Assembly (NCBI GenBank): GCA_963789255.1 | Contig: CAWBJW010000002.1 | Coordinates: 2,294,001 to 2,358,000, forward strand | Length of the DNA: 64,000 nt | Direction of reading: 5' to 3' | From: DATARH01 sp963789255 | GTDB taxonomy: Bacteria; Pseudomonadota; Alphaproteobacteria; ATCC43930; CGMCC-115725 | Shown: piece after piece, positions 26,474-35,159 of the stretch | How the letters are laid out: each line of letters opens with the position of its first letter | How positions within the stretch are numbered: the first letter of the stretch is position 1 | Notes under the pieces: generated by a model | Database searches by the model: none | Told to the model about the DNA's origin: nothing | What the model saw: the letters and a program-made list of their open reading frames with translations, nothing else | Program-made: the position numbers and the translations under genes

Positions 26474-27001
26474 ATGCTGACCCGGCGCCGGGTCATTGGC
26501 GCCGCTGTGGCTGCATCGGCCGTTGCCTTCGTCAGGCCGGCCACGGCCGTTTCCTTCGCGCCACGGGCGGTGTCGCTGTACAACATCCACACTGGCGAGT
26601 GGGTCCGCACCGTCTACTGGGCCGATGGTCATTACATCCGCGAGGCGGTGCGCGACATCAACTGGGTTCTGCGCGACCATTACTCGAATGAAGTGCGGCC
26701 GATGAATGCCGGGATCCTTGATCTTCTCGGGATGCTGCGCGGCCGCCTCGACTGCCACGACCCGTTTCTGGTGGTTTGCGGCTACCGCTCGGCGGCGACC
26801 AACCACATGCTGTACCTGCGCAGCAGCGGGGTCGCGAGCAACAGCTATCACATCAAAGGCATGGCCATCGATTTGCGCTGCGAGCGGCGGGATCTGTCGC
26901 AAGTTCACGGTGCGGCGATGAGCCTGCGCGGCGGCGGCGTCGGCTATTATCCGCGGTCGGATTTCGTCCACGTCGATTGCGGGCCGGTGCGCCACTGGTA
27001 G
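26474..27001 (+). CDS. DUF882 (YcbK-like) Tat-exported M15-type peptidase protein
   Basis: A 175-residue protein with a Tat signal (MLTRRRVIGAAVAASAVAFV) and the DUF882/peptidase M15A fold. Metal-site motifs are visible: NSYHIKGMAIDLRCERRDLS (HxxGxAxD) and SDFVHVDCGPVRHW (HxD). The segment FLVVCGYRSAATNHMLYLRS is typical. YcbK-type proteins are predicted peptidoglycan hydrolases; E. coli has the same L,D-transpeptidase/YcbK order. The ATG at 26474 puts the twin arginines near the start; a TTG at 26459 adds five residues. Confidence 0.9.
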   Translation: MLTRRRVIGAAVAASAVAFVRPATAVSFAPRAVSLYNIHTGEWVRTVYWADGHYIREAVRDINWVLRDHYSNEVRPMNAGILDLLGMLRGRLDCHDPFLVVCGYRSAATNHMLYLRSSGVASNSYHIKGMAIDLRCERRDLSQVHGAAMSLRGGGVGYYPRSDFVHVDCGPVRHW

Positions 27002-27020
27002 GGCGCCGCGCTATCGAGCC

Positions 27021-27383
27021 CTACCGGGCGGCGCGCCTTAACCCATCGAGCCGCAGCTTCAGCTTGGTGCCGAGCCACAGCGCGTGGATCGCGTGGTCGT
27101 CATACGAGTTGCCGGTCTGCGGGTGAACGAGGACGTCGAGCCCGCCGCGGTTCAGCATCAGCCAGGGCACCAGATCAGGAAATTCGGCGACCGGGAAAGC
27201 CACCTGGTACATCGAGGTCGGGTGCGGTCCGACCGGCTCGTCGTGCCAGCGCCCGAGTTCGACCGTGAAACGGCTGCCGATCGCCTCGCGCAATCGCTCG
27301 GCCTGCGGCCGGCTCTCGGGGCCATAGTAGATGTGGGCGTGATAGCTGCGGATCTGCCCCGGATCGGCAAATGCCTGTGCCAT
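27021..27383 (-). CDS. DOPA 4,5-dioxygenase family protein
   Basis: A 120-residue protein of the DOPA 4,5-dioxygenase family, non-haem iron extradiol dioxygenases that open catechol rings. Possible iron-ligand histidines occur in SYHAHIYYGPESR, GRWHDEPVGPHPTSMYQVAF and GLDVLVHPQTGNSYDDH. GAGGAG precedes the ATG at 27383. Last of three minus-strand genes; many bacterial members have only weak catechol activity, so the substrate is open. Confidence 0.85.
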   Translation of the reverse strand: MAQAFADPGQIRSYHAHIYYGPESRPQAERLREAIGSRFTVELGRWHDEPVGPHPTSMYQVAFPVAEFPDLVPWLMLNRGGLDVLVHPQTGNSYDDHAIHALWLGTKLKLRLDGLRRAAR

Positions 27384-27408
27384 GTTGGTCTCCTCGAAAG
27401 ACATGCCG

Positions 27409-27958
27409 TCACCCGGGCGGGCTGGTGGCGCCCGGCCCGAGCGCGCGTTGCATCAGCACAATATCGATCCAACGGTTGAATTTGAAACCCACCGCGGGCA
27501 GCACGCCGGCATGGGTGAAGCCGAGCGCCTCGTGCAGGCGGATCGACGGGATCGTTTCGCGGCCGCCGATCACCGCGACCATCTGGCGGTAGCCGAGCTC
27601 GGTGCAACGCGCAAGCAGCGGCACCAGCAATGCCCGGCCGATGCCGCGCCCGACCTCCGCGGCGTCGAGATAGATCGAAGTCCTCGAGGGTGAAGCGATA
27701 AGCCGAGCGCGGCCGGAACAGGCCGGCATAGCAATAGCCGATGACCCGCCCCCGATCCGTCCCACTGGCGCGCTCGGCGACCAGGTAGGGGAGGCCCCGC
27801 GTTACGATCTCGCCGCGCCGGCGGGCAATCTCCTCGACCGCCGGCGGGGCGTCCTCGAACGAGGCGACGCCGTGCAACACGTGGTAGCCATAGATCGCCG
27901 CGATCGCCGCGACATCATCCTCCCGCGAGGCGCGGATGATCGGCGGCTCGCCGCTCAT
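27409..27958 (-). CDS. GNAT acetyltransferase (phosphinothricin-acetyltransferase-like), one frame break
   Basis: GNAT enzyme of about 183 residues in the Pat/Bar group, which acetylates amino groups of small acids such as phosphinothricin or methionine sulfoximine. N-terminal IIRASREDDVAAIAAIYGYH, VLHGVASFEDAPP and GRVIGYCYAG; C-terminal SIYLDAAEVGRGIGRALLVP (acetyl-CoA pyrophosphate loop), MVAVIGGRETIPSIRLHEAL and VGFKFNRWIDIVLMQR. An extra base at 27678-27679 separates the halves; removing it gives RFTLEDSIYLD. It starts 17 bp after the dehydrogenase stop. Confidence 0.88.
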
Positions 27959-27974
27959 CGCACCGACAATGTCC

Positions 27975-28931
27975 TCAGATCGCCCGGACCGGCTTGCCGT
28001 CGAGAAAGGCGAGGACGTCTTCGACGATCTGCGGGTAGGAGCTCTGGTAGTTCTCGTCGGTGACGTAGCCGATATGCGGCGTCAGGATCACGTTCGGCGC
28101 CGAGCGCAGCGGGTGGTTTATCGGCAGCGGCTCCTTGTCGTAGACGTCGAACCCGGCATAGGCGAGCCGTCCGGCCTTGAGCGCGTCGATCACCGCGTCG
28201 GTGTCGCAAATCGGGCCGCGCGAGGTGTTGACGAGGATCGCGTTCGGTTTCATCAGCCCGATCTCGCGGGCGCCGACCAGGCCGCGCGAGCGCGGGCTCA
28301 GCACGAGATGCACCGAGAGGATGTCGGAGCGGCGGAACAGCTCGTCCTTTTCGACCCGTTCGACCCCCTGCGCCGCGGCCTTTTCGGCGGTCAGGTTCTG
28401 GCTCCAGGCGATCGTCTTCATGCCAAAGGCGAGCCCGACCCGGGCGACCGCGCCGCCCAGCCGCCCGAGACCCAGGAGGCCGAGCGTCTTGCCGGCGACG
28501 CGATGGCCGATGCGGGTCTGCCACCCGCCCTGGCGCATCATCTGGTGGTCTTCGGCGATGCGCCGCGCGGCGCCGAGAATGAGGCCCCAGGCAAGCTCGG
28601 CAGTATCCTCGTTGCCGCCGCCGGGTCCGCCGGTGCCGCAGACGGTGACCCCGCGCTCTTTCAGCGCCGCCATGTCGAAGGCGGCGTTGCGCATGCCGGT
28701 GGTGATCAACAGCTTCAGTTTCGGCAGGCGATCGACGACGCTTTTCGGGAACTGGGTGCGCTCGCGCATCGCGCAGACGATCTCGCTGTCAGCCAACGAG
28801 CGCACGACATCGTCCTCATCGGCGAACGGGTGGCGCTCGACCGCGATCTCGATGCCGCGGTCCCGCAGCGGCGACCAGTCGGCCATGTCGAGCGCAACCC
28901 CCTGGTAATCGTCCAAAATGCTGAGCCGCAT
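27975..28931 (-). CDS. D-isomer-specific 2-hydroxyacid dehydrogenase
   Basis: NAD-dependent 2-hydroxyacid dehydrogenase of 318 residues. The cofactor motif is KTLGLLGLGRLGGAVARVGL; the substrate and catalytic segments are VNTSRGPICDTDAVIDALKA (conserved Arg), GFDVYDKEPLP (Glu) and VILTPHIGYVTDENYQ (His). The domain around TTGMRNAAFDMAALKERGV fits the phosphoglycerate-dehydrogenase-like branch with C-terminal ending. First of a three-gene minus-strand set with the GNAT enzyme and the DOPA-dioxygenase-like protein; the shared substrate is not evident. Confidence 0.92.
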   Translation of the reverse strand: MRLSILDDYQGVALDMADWSPLRDRGIEIAVERHPFADEDDVVRSLADSEIVCAMRERTQFPKSVVDRLPKLKLLITTGMRNAAFDMAALKERGVTVCGTGGPGGGNEDTAELAWGLILGAARRIAEDHQMMRQGGWQTRIGHRVAGKTLGLLGLGRLGGAVARVGLAFGMKTIAWSQNLTAEKAAAQGVERVEKDELFRRSDILSVHLVLSPRSRGLVGAREIGLMKPNAILVNTSRGPICDTDAVIDALKAGRLAYAGFDVYDKEPLPINHPLRSAPNVILTPHIGYVTDENYQSSYPQIVEDVLAFLDGKPVRAI

Positions 28932-28968
28932 CGCTGGCCTCCCTCGCCTCGGTTACCTCACCCAAAGA

Positions 28969-29055
28969 TGTCATTGCGAGCGAAGCGAAGCAATCTCGGG
29001 CAGGATGCGCTCAACCCACCGAGATTGCTTCGTCGCTGCGCCGCTCGCTATGACA
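28969..29055. repeat. Dispersed palindromic repeat (TGTCATTGCGAGC type)
   Basis: An imperfect inverted repeat opens TGTCATTGCGAGCGAAGCGA and closes with its near complement ending CGCTCGCTATGACA; inner arms AGCAATCTC and GAGATTGCT also pair. This motif family is widespread between genes in Rhizobiales and relatives, probably moved by a transposase in trans. It lies between the dehydrogenase start and the LLM stop. Translated, it gives the tell-tale frame MSLRAKRSN. Confidence 0.8.
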
Positions 29056-29063
29056 GCGGGCTC

Positions 29064-29900
29064 TCAGGCGAGCAGCGGCACGTAGTTGTCGAGGATTCGC
29101 AGGATCTCGTCGCGGCTCTGATCGGGCACTTCGAGGACCGCTCGGTCAATGCCCGCCTCACGGTATTCCTCAAGGGCCGTCTTGTCGGCGGGAGCGCGGA
29201 ACACCGACGTCAACAGCGTCCTGGGGTCCCGCCCGGCCTTGTCCGCCATCCGGTGCAGGCGTTCCAGCTGCTCCTTGATCTCGAAGCCGCGGCCCGGGCG
29301 TGGAAACCAGCCGTCGCAATAGTCGACGACGCGCCGCAGCGTGTAATCGGTCTCGCCGCCCAGGATGATCGGCGGGTGCGGCCGCTGCGCCGGCTTGGGA
29401 TACGACCACACCGGGTCAAAATCGACCATGTCGCCATGGTATTCGGCCGCTTCCTCGGTCCACAGCGCTTTCATCGCGAGGATGCGCTCGCGCATCAGCT
29501 TGAAGCGGGTGTTGTAGCGGGCGCCGTGATTTTCCATTTCCTCGACGTTCCAGCCGCCGCCGATCCCGAAGACGACCCGCCCGCCGGACAGCTGGTCGAG
29601 GCTGGCGACGCATTTCGCGGTGACGATCGGGTCGCGCTCGGGAATGAGGCAGATGCCGGTGCCGAGCAGCAGCTTCTTCGTCGCCGCGGCGGCGAAAGAG
29701 AGGGCGACAAACGGATCATGGGTGTGCGCATACCGCTTCGGCAGTTCGCCGCCGCCGGGGAACGGGCTCCGCCGGCTGAGCGGGATGTGCGTGTGCTCCG
29801 GCACGAACAGCAATTCGAAGCCGCGCTGCTCCAGCGCGGCCGCCAGCTCGGCGATGTTGATGCCGTAATCGACCGGAAAGTAGAAAACGCCGATCTCCAT
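29064..29900 (-). CDS. LLM-class flavin/F420-dependent oxidoreductase
   Basis: A 278-residue bacterial-luciferase-like (LLM) oxidoreductase. Features: MEIGVFYFPVDYGINIAELA, FELLFVPEHTHIPLSRRSPF, LLLGTGICLIPERDPIVTAK, LDQLSGGRVVFGIGGGWNVE and PHPPIILGGETDYTLRRVVD. Members use F420 or FMN; which is used here is not shown, and no F420 biosynthesis gene is in view. GGAGG precedes the ATG at 29900. The first 46 bp of the gene and leader are repeated upstream of the ankyrin gene (31732-31777). Confidence 0.9.
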   Translation of the reverse strand: MEIGVFYFPVDYGINIAELAAALEQRGFELLFVPEHTHIPLSRRSPFPGGGELPKRYAHTHDPFVALSFAAAATKKLLLGTGICLIPERDPIVTAKCVASLDQLSGGRVVFGIGGGWNVEEMENHGARYNTRFKLMRERILAMKALWTEEAAEYHGDMVDFDPVWSYPKPAQRPHPPIILGGETDYTLRRVVDYCDGWFPRPGRGFEIKEQLERLHRMADKAGRDPRTLLTSVFRAPADKTALEEYREAGIDRAVLEVPDQSRDEILRILDNYVPLLA

Positions 29901-29916
29901 GTCGTTCCTCCACAAA
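29871..29916. repeat. 46-bp direct repeat, copy 1 (LLM gene 5' end)
   Basis: Overlaps the leader, ribosome site and first ten codons of the LLM gene. It matches 31732-31777 at 39 of 46 positions. Several differences are silent or conservative when read in the LLM frame, indicating descent from a coding copy. Confidence 0.75.
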
Positions 29917-29964
29917 TCGGCGCACATGAAAATTGCCGGAGCGCAGCCTGAGCTTGGCGCATCC

Positions 29965-31717
29965 CTATTTGTCGGATGCGGGCAGCGCTGCTTTCAAGAG
30001 CTGGACTATATCCGGGTGACCTCGTTGCGAGGCAATCGTCAACGCCGTCAAGCCACCGACCGTCTTGGCGTTCCCATCGGCCTTTGCGTCGAGCAAGGCT
30101 TGCACCACCTCCGTGTTGCCAAACATCGAGGCCCCCATCAACGCTGTGAAGCCATTGGCTAGCTTGGCGTTGACATCGGCGCTCGCGGCCAGCAAGGCCC
30201 GCACCACCTCCACGCGGCCCTGCTTCGAGGCCTCCATCAATGCCGTGCCGCCAGCGGCCGGCTTGGCGTTGACATCGGCGTTAGCGGCAAGCAAGGCCCG
30301 CACGATCTCCAGGCTCCCATTTCCCGACGCAATGGACAACGCCGTGGGCTCGATGTTCACATCGGCCTTCGCGGCGAGCAAGGCCCGCACCACCTCCAGG
30401 TGGCCCTGCCGCGAGGCCTGCATCAACGCCGTAGCGCCATCGTCCCGCTTGGCGTTGACATCGGCCCTCGCGGCCAGCAAGGCCTGCACCACCTCCAGGT
30501 GGCCAAACTCCGAGGCAACGACCAACGCCCTGGTGCCATTGGTCGCCTTAGCGTTCACATCGGCGTTCGCGGCGAGCAAGGCCTGCACCACCTCCAGGTG
30601 GCCATTCTGCGAGGCCTCTACCAGCGCCGTGCCGTAGGACCCCATGGCGTTCACATCGGCCTTCGCGGCGAGCAGGACCCGTACCACATCGAGGTGGCCA
30701 CCCGACGAGGCTAAGATCAACGCCGTCGGGCTATGGGCCGCCCTGGCGTTCGCATCGGCGTTCGCAGCGAGCAAGGCCTGCACCACCTCCAGGTGGCCAT
30801 TCCGCGAGGCCTCTATCAACGCCGTCGTGGCGTAGGACCCCACCCCGGCCGGTATGGCGTTAACATCGGCCTTCGCGGCAAGCAAGGCCCGCACGACCTC
30901 CAGGTGGCCATTGCTCGAGGCAACCATCAACGGCGTGCCCTCAGCGGCCGTCTTGACGTTGACATCGGCGTTCGCGGCGAGCAAGGCCTGCACCACCTCG
31001 AGGTGGCCATTCCACGAGGCCTGCGTCAACGCAGTGCTGCCGCGCGCCATCTTCGCGTTAACATCGGCCTTCGCGGCAAGCAAGGCCCGCACGACCTCCA
31101 GGTGGCCATTAGACGAGGCCTCCATCAATGCCGTGCCGCCAGCGGCCGTCTTGGCGTTGACATCGGCGTTCGCGGCGAGCAAGACTTGTACCACCTCCAG
31201 ATGGCCATTCTCCGAGGCCTGTGTCAGCGCCGCGCTGCCATTGGCCGCCTTGGCGTTAACATCGGCCTTCGCGGCAAGCAAGGCCCGCACGACCTCCAGG
31301 CGGCCGTTTCCCGAGGCAACCATCAACGGCGTGCTGCCATCGGCCGCCTTGGCGTTCGCATCGGCGTTTGCGGCAAGCAAGGCTTGTATCACCTCCAGGT
31401 GACCGGTCGCCGAGGCAGTCATCAACGCCGTGAAGCCATTGGCTGCCTTGGCGTTGACATCGGCCTTCGCGGCGAGCAGGGCCTGCACCACGTCCAGGCG
31501 GCCCATCGCCGAGGCAGTCATCAACGCCGTGAAGCCATTGGCTGCCTCGGCGTTCACATCGGCCTTTGCGGCGAGTAGCGCCTTGAACTCGGGAAAGATC
31601 GCCGGCCGCAGCAGCGTCGATGAGGTTGTCCTGCGCCGCGCTCGACGGCGCAGCGGCCAAAGGACCGATCGCAATCAGCAGCGCCGCGGCATGAACGAGA
31701 TTGCGCAACGATGGCAT
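29965..31717 (-). CDS. Secreted ankyrin-repeat protein, about 17 repeats, one frame break
   Basis: A roughly 584-residue protein made almost entirely of 33-residue ankyrin repeats of the form NGxTALMxASxxGHLEVVxA, LLAAKADVNAK. The signal peptide (MPSLRNLVHAAALLIAIGPL, AAAPSSAAQ) starts at 31717, in a different frame; an extra base at 31580-31582 separates it from the repeats, and its removal gives DLSRVQALLAAKADVNAEAA. AKAD and ANAD alternate along most of the array, so growth was by units of two repeats. Export suggests a periplasmic or extracellular binding protein. The target is unknown. A 46-bp copy of the LLM 5' end sits upstream. Confidence 0.85.
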
Positions 31718-31731
31718 CTCGGTGCTCCTTT

Positions 31732-31777
31732 GACCGGAAGGTGGAAGACGCCGGTCTGCGTGTCGTTCCTCCACAAA
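31732..31777. repeat. 46-bp direct repeat, copy 2 (decayed LLM 5' end upstream of ankyrin gene)
   Basis: Same orientation as 29871-29916, 85 percent identical. In the LLM frame it reads TQTGVFHLPV against MEIGVFYFPV, with the start ATG changed to ACG. The ribosome-site part (TGGAGGAACGAC) is intact. It lies 15 bp before the ankyrin start, so it may now supply leader sequence. Confidence 0.75.
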
Positions 31778-31811
31778 ATTGCCGATTCGCCGATTGTGGG
31801 CGACGCGGGCG

Positions 31812-33971
31812 TCAGGCGACCCGGCTCGCGGGCGATAGAGGGGCCGGAATTGTCAGGGCTTCGCTGAGCACCGGCGGCGCCGGGTCGCCCTCGGCTGCGG
31901 CGACGGCGACGGCGCTCCGCGGCGCGGATTGCAGCGTCAACGCGCCGACCGCGAACTCGATGCCCTTTTCGGCGAATACCCGATACATCGTCTTCAGGTA
32001 TTCGCGCTGCACCCAGTTCGGCTTGACCGGGCGGGCGGTGAATTTGAAGCGCAGGACCACCGCGTTGTCGACGACCTCGGCGATGCCCTGCAATTTCAGC
32101 GGCAGCATGATCTCGGCCGCCATCTCGGGGTTGTCCTGCATCGCGATGCCGATCTGTTTGACCGTCTTGCGGACAAGCTCGATGTCGGTGCCGGGCGCCA
32201 TTCGCAGATTGAATTTGATCGTCGCAAAGTCGCGGCTCAGATTGGTGACCGCGCCAAGCTGGCCGTAGGGAATCGTGTGCAGCGGTCCGTTCTGATGGCG
32301 CAGCTTTACCGAACGGATCCCCAGCGTCTCGACCGTGCCCTTGAGCCGGCCGGTGTCGATGTATTCGCCGACCCGGAACGCGTCGTCCCACATGTAGAAC
32401 AGGCCGGAGATGATGTCGCGGACCAGCGATTGCGAGCCGAACGAAACGGCCAGCCCGAACACCCCGGCGCCGGCGATCAAGGGCGCGGTGTCGATGCCGA
32501 GCCGCGACAGCACGATCAGCCCCGCCAGCACCGCGATCACCACCCCGAAGGCCGCGCGCAGCAGCGGCAAAACGGTTTGCAGCCGCGAGGCCGGCGCTGC
32601 CGCGTCGTCGTCAGCCATGCCCGGCATGCTCGGCCCGCCGCCGATATCGTGCAGGTGCCGGTCGATCGCCAGCCGGGTCACCTCCCAGGTCAGATAGGCG
32701 ACAAACAGCGTCCCGCCCGTCGCTACGGTTGCGCGTAGCGCCTGTGCCGCTTCGGCCGCGGGCAATTTGATGGCATCGATCCAGATCCAAGCGAGCGTTA
32801 CCGCCGCAACGAGCACGACAGCCACACGCAGGATGCTGCGAAAGCTGGTGGCCACCAGCCGATCGAACCCGCCCGGTCGGCTGGTCGCTACCGGCTGCAC
32901 ATCTTGCCAGCCCCGCTCGGTCAGTCTCTCGAAGACGAGCAGCAAGAACCACACCCCGAGCGTCGAGACGACGGCGTGATAATAGGACAGTAGGCCGAGC
33001 GACAAGCCGAACACGAAAAACACCATCAGCCCCGCGACCGCGGTCAGCGCGATCGGCAGCCAGGCGTGCGCCACGCTGCTGCGCACGATGGCAATCAGGC
33101 CGGTGGTCGGGTAGCCGCGGATCAGCGCCTCGGCCGCCCCGCGCGCCCGGAACACAATCAACGCGTAGAGGCCGCACACCATGACGGCGACGCCCAGGCC
33201 GATGACATGGGAAGCGCCACTGTCCGCGTCCATCAGGCTATACCGGCCGAAACCGATCAGCGCGACAACCGCCAGGATGGTCGCGGACAGAAACCGCGCG
33301 AGCCGGCGCGCCTCATCGTCGGGAAGCTCGATAAGACGGGCAACCGGTTCGTTCGGCCGCAATACGGCGGTGACAACCAAGGCGGCGATGCGCCAGCGGA
33401 TCAGCACATTGGCCGCAAACAGCACAAAGTTCATCGTGACGCCGGCGGCGATCAGCCAGTGTCGGCTGTAGACGAAGACGCCGGCAAAAACTGCCAGCCC
33501 GACGACATCGTACAGCAGCAGCAGCAGCAGGCCATGTACGCTCGCCTCGTCAAGCCGGGCCTGCAAGCGCCGTCGCATGCGGCGACCGAGGCCGCGGGCG
33601 ACGAGCTCTTGGGCGAAGACCGCAATGCAGGCGGCAAGCACGACCCAGCCGAGATCGGCCAGCGCGCCGACGGCCGTGCCGTCGCTGGCGAACGACCGCC
33701 ATTCGCGCTCGATCGCTCCCGGCGTCGAGGGCGCCATGTGCACATCCGACATCGCCTCGCTTTCGAGCCCCATGGCGATGTGTTCGAGCCAACCGGCGGA
33801 GTTCATCTCGCCGCCCATGGCCGGGGCCGCCGCAGCGGCCGGAGGTGCAAGCGGCGTGTCGACCGCTCGGGCCGCCGCGGCCGGAAGGGCCAGCCACGCC
33901 AGGACCGCGAGCCAAACCAGAGGCCGCTCCAATCGTGGCGCGCCTCCGATGCCCTTCAACCGCAGCCGCAT
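31812..33971 (-). CDS. MscS-family mechanosensitive channel, large type
   Basis: A 719-residue channel. N-terminal signal-like helix and a short periplasmic part (residues about 35-100), then about eight to ten membrane helices (LADLGWVVLAACIAVFAQEL; LIAAGVTMNFVLFAANVLIR; VIGLGVAVMVCGLYALIVF and others), then the MscS pore helix APLIAGAGVFGLAVSFGSQS and beta domain GLFYMWDDAFRVGEYIDTGR, LKGTVETLGIRSVKLRHQNG, PLHTIPYGQLGAVTNLSRDF. The C-terminal alpha/beta cage follows. Such channels release solutes on hypo-osmotic shock. The long N-terminal half resembles YbdG/YnaI-like or BspA-type relatives; exact subtype not assigned. Confidence 0.9.
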   Translation of the reverse strand: MRLRLKGIGGAPRLERPLVWLAVLAWLALPAAAARAVDTPLAPPAAAAAPAMGGEMNSAGWLEHIAMGLESEAMSDVHMAPSTPGAIEREWRSFASDGTAVGALADLGWVVLAACIAVFAQELVARGLGRRMRRRLQARLDEASVHGLLLLLLYDVVGLAVFAGVFVYSRHWLIAAGVTMNFVLFAANVLIRWRIAALVVTAVLRPNEPVARLIELPDDEARRLARFLSATILAVVALIGFGRYSLMDADSGASHVIGLGVAVMVCGLYALIVFRARGAAEALIRGYPTTGLIAIVRSSVAHAWLPIALTAVAGLMVFFVFGLSLGLLSYYHAVVSTLGVWFLLLVFERLTERGWQDVQPVATSRPGGFDRLVATSFRSILRVAVVLVAAVTLAWIWIDAIKLPAAEAAQALRATVATGGTLFVAYLTWEVTRLAIDRHLHDIGGGPSMPGMADDDAAAPASRLQTVLPLLRAAFGVVIAVLAGLIVLSRLGIDTAPLIAGAGVFGLAVSFGSQSLVRDIISGLFYMWDDAFRVGEYIDTGRLKGTVETLGIRSVKLRHQNGPLHTIPYGQLGAVTNLSRDFATIKFNLRMAPGTDIELVRKTVKQIGIAMQDNPEMAAEIMLPLKLQGIAEVVDNAVVLRFKFTARPVKPNWVQREYLKTMYRVFAEKGIEFAVGALTLQSAPRSAVAVAAAEGDPAPPVLSEALTIPAPLSPASRVA

Positions 33972-34167
33972 GGCGCCCGCCTCCGCGCAGGAACGCGCAG
34001 ATTTTAGGATATTCGGCGGCGCCCCGCGCGGTCTTTTTGTCGGCCGGCAATGCGCTGCACGGGGCGGTTTCGCGTCGGGACCGTCGGCGGGCCTGGGCGG
34101 CTAGGCCCTGGCACCGTGATGGCGGTGACCGTGGCTTCGGCCTATCACCGCCTACGCCGGCCGATCT

Positions 34168-34953
34168 TCACCCCATCGTCGAGTTGAACGCGCCGCCGTC
34201 GAGCAACAGGTTCTGGCCGACGATAAAGCCCGATGAGGCGGCGCACAGAAACGCGCAGGCGGCACCGAATTCCTCGGGATCGCCGACCCGGCCGGTCGGG
34301 TTGGTGGCGGAGCGCTTCGCCAGCATCTCCTCGAAGGAGATATTCTGGCGACGCGCCTCGAACTCTATGCCGGAACGCAGTCGGTCGGTCAGGAAGGGAC
34401 CCGGCAACAGGTTGTTGATCGTTACATTGTGACGAGCCACCTGGCGCGCCAAGCCGGCGACGAAGCCGGTCAACCCGGCGCGCGCGCCGTTGCTCATGCC
34501 GAGATTGGGGATCGGCGACTTGACCGACCCCGAGGTGATGTTGACGATGCGCCCGAATTTACGCGCGCACATGCCGTTGACTGTCGCCTTGATCAGCATG
34601 ATCGGGGTCAGCATGTTGGCGTTGACCGCCTTCTGCCAATCCTCGATCCCCCATTCGCGGAAGTCGCCATGCGGTGGCCCGCCGGCATTGTTGACGAGAA
34701 TGTCCGGCTCGGGGCAGGCGGCAAGCGTTGCGGCGCGCCCCGCTTCGGTGGTGATGTCGCCGGCAACAGCCGTCACTTTCGCGCCGGTCGCGGTACGGAT
34801 CTCCTCGGCCGTCTGCTCCAGCATCTCGGCGGTTCGCGCGGTGATCGTCACCGCGGCCCCGGCGTGCGCCAGCGCCATCGCGCAAGCGCGCCCCAGTCCC
34901 TTGCTCGCCGCGCAGACAATCGCCTTGCGGCCGCGAATTTTGAGGTCCAACAT
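34168..34953 (-). CDS. Short-chain dehydrogenase/reductase
   Basis: A 261-residue SDR. Cofactor motif KAIVCAASKGLGRACAMALA at residues 9-28 (an ASKGLGR variant), DILVNNAGGPPHGDFREWGI, the active site Ser in NITSGSVKSPIPNLGMSN and, in place of YxxxK, SNGARAGLTGFVAGLARQVA. The usual catalytic Tyr is not visible at its expected place, so activity may be atypical (some close relatives share this). GGAG precedes the ATG at 34953. Related proteins are annotated as 3-oxoacyl-ACP reductase-like. Confidence 0.88.
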   Translation of the reverse strand: MLDLKIRGRKAIVCAASKGLGRACAMALAHAGAAVTITARTAEMLEQTAEEIRTATGAKVTAVAGDITTEAGRAATLAACPEPDILVNNAGGPPHGDFREWGIEDWQKAVNANMLTPIMLIKATVNGMCARKFGRIVNITSGSVKSPIPNLGMSNGARAGLTGFVAGLARQVARHNVTINNLLPGPFLTDRLRSGIEFEARRQNISFEEMLAKRSATNPTGRVGDPEEFGAACAFLCAASSGFIVGQNLLLDGGAFNSTMG

Positions 34954-35124
34954 CGTTTTCTCCTGATCAGATGGCGTGCCGGCGTGGCGGCGGACGCCGT
35001 TATAGCGCGAAGGGGCGGGTTTTTTCAGCGTTGCCGTCGAGACATCTTGGTTGCGCTGCGCCGACAACGCGGCCATGCCATGCAATAATTCATGGTTGCG
35101 CCTGTATGGGTCCTCGGAATAGGT

Positions 35125-35139
35125 TGATAACGATTATCA
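35125..35139. promoter_or_regulatory. Fur box (7-1-7 type)
   Basis: TGATAACGATTATCA matches the 15-bp Fur core TGATAATNATTATCA at all defined positions except one (C for T). It lies 20 bp before the cupredoxin ATG, so a bound iron-Fur dimer would block transcription or its start. It heads the seven-gene iron locus that follows. Confidence 0.8.
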
Positions 35140-35159
35140 CTTGCACCCTATGGTCGCGG

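Noticed and set aside
27936..29951. 671-residue plus-strand open frame
   Set aside because: It is antisense to the dehydrogenase and LLM genes, has no domain motifs and includes the palindromic repeat; GC-rich codon bias keeps the opposite frame open.
29965..31600. Regular DNA repeats that might suggest a CRISPR array
   Set aside because: The period is about 99 bp, there are no distinct spacers, and the repeats translate to ankyrin repeats in one frame.
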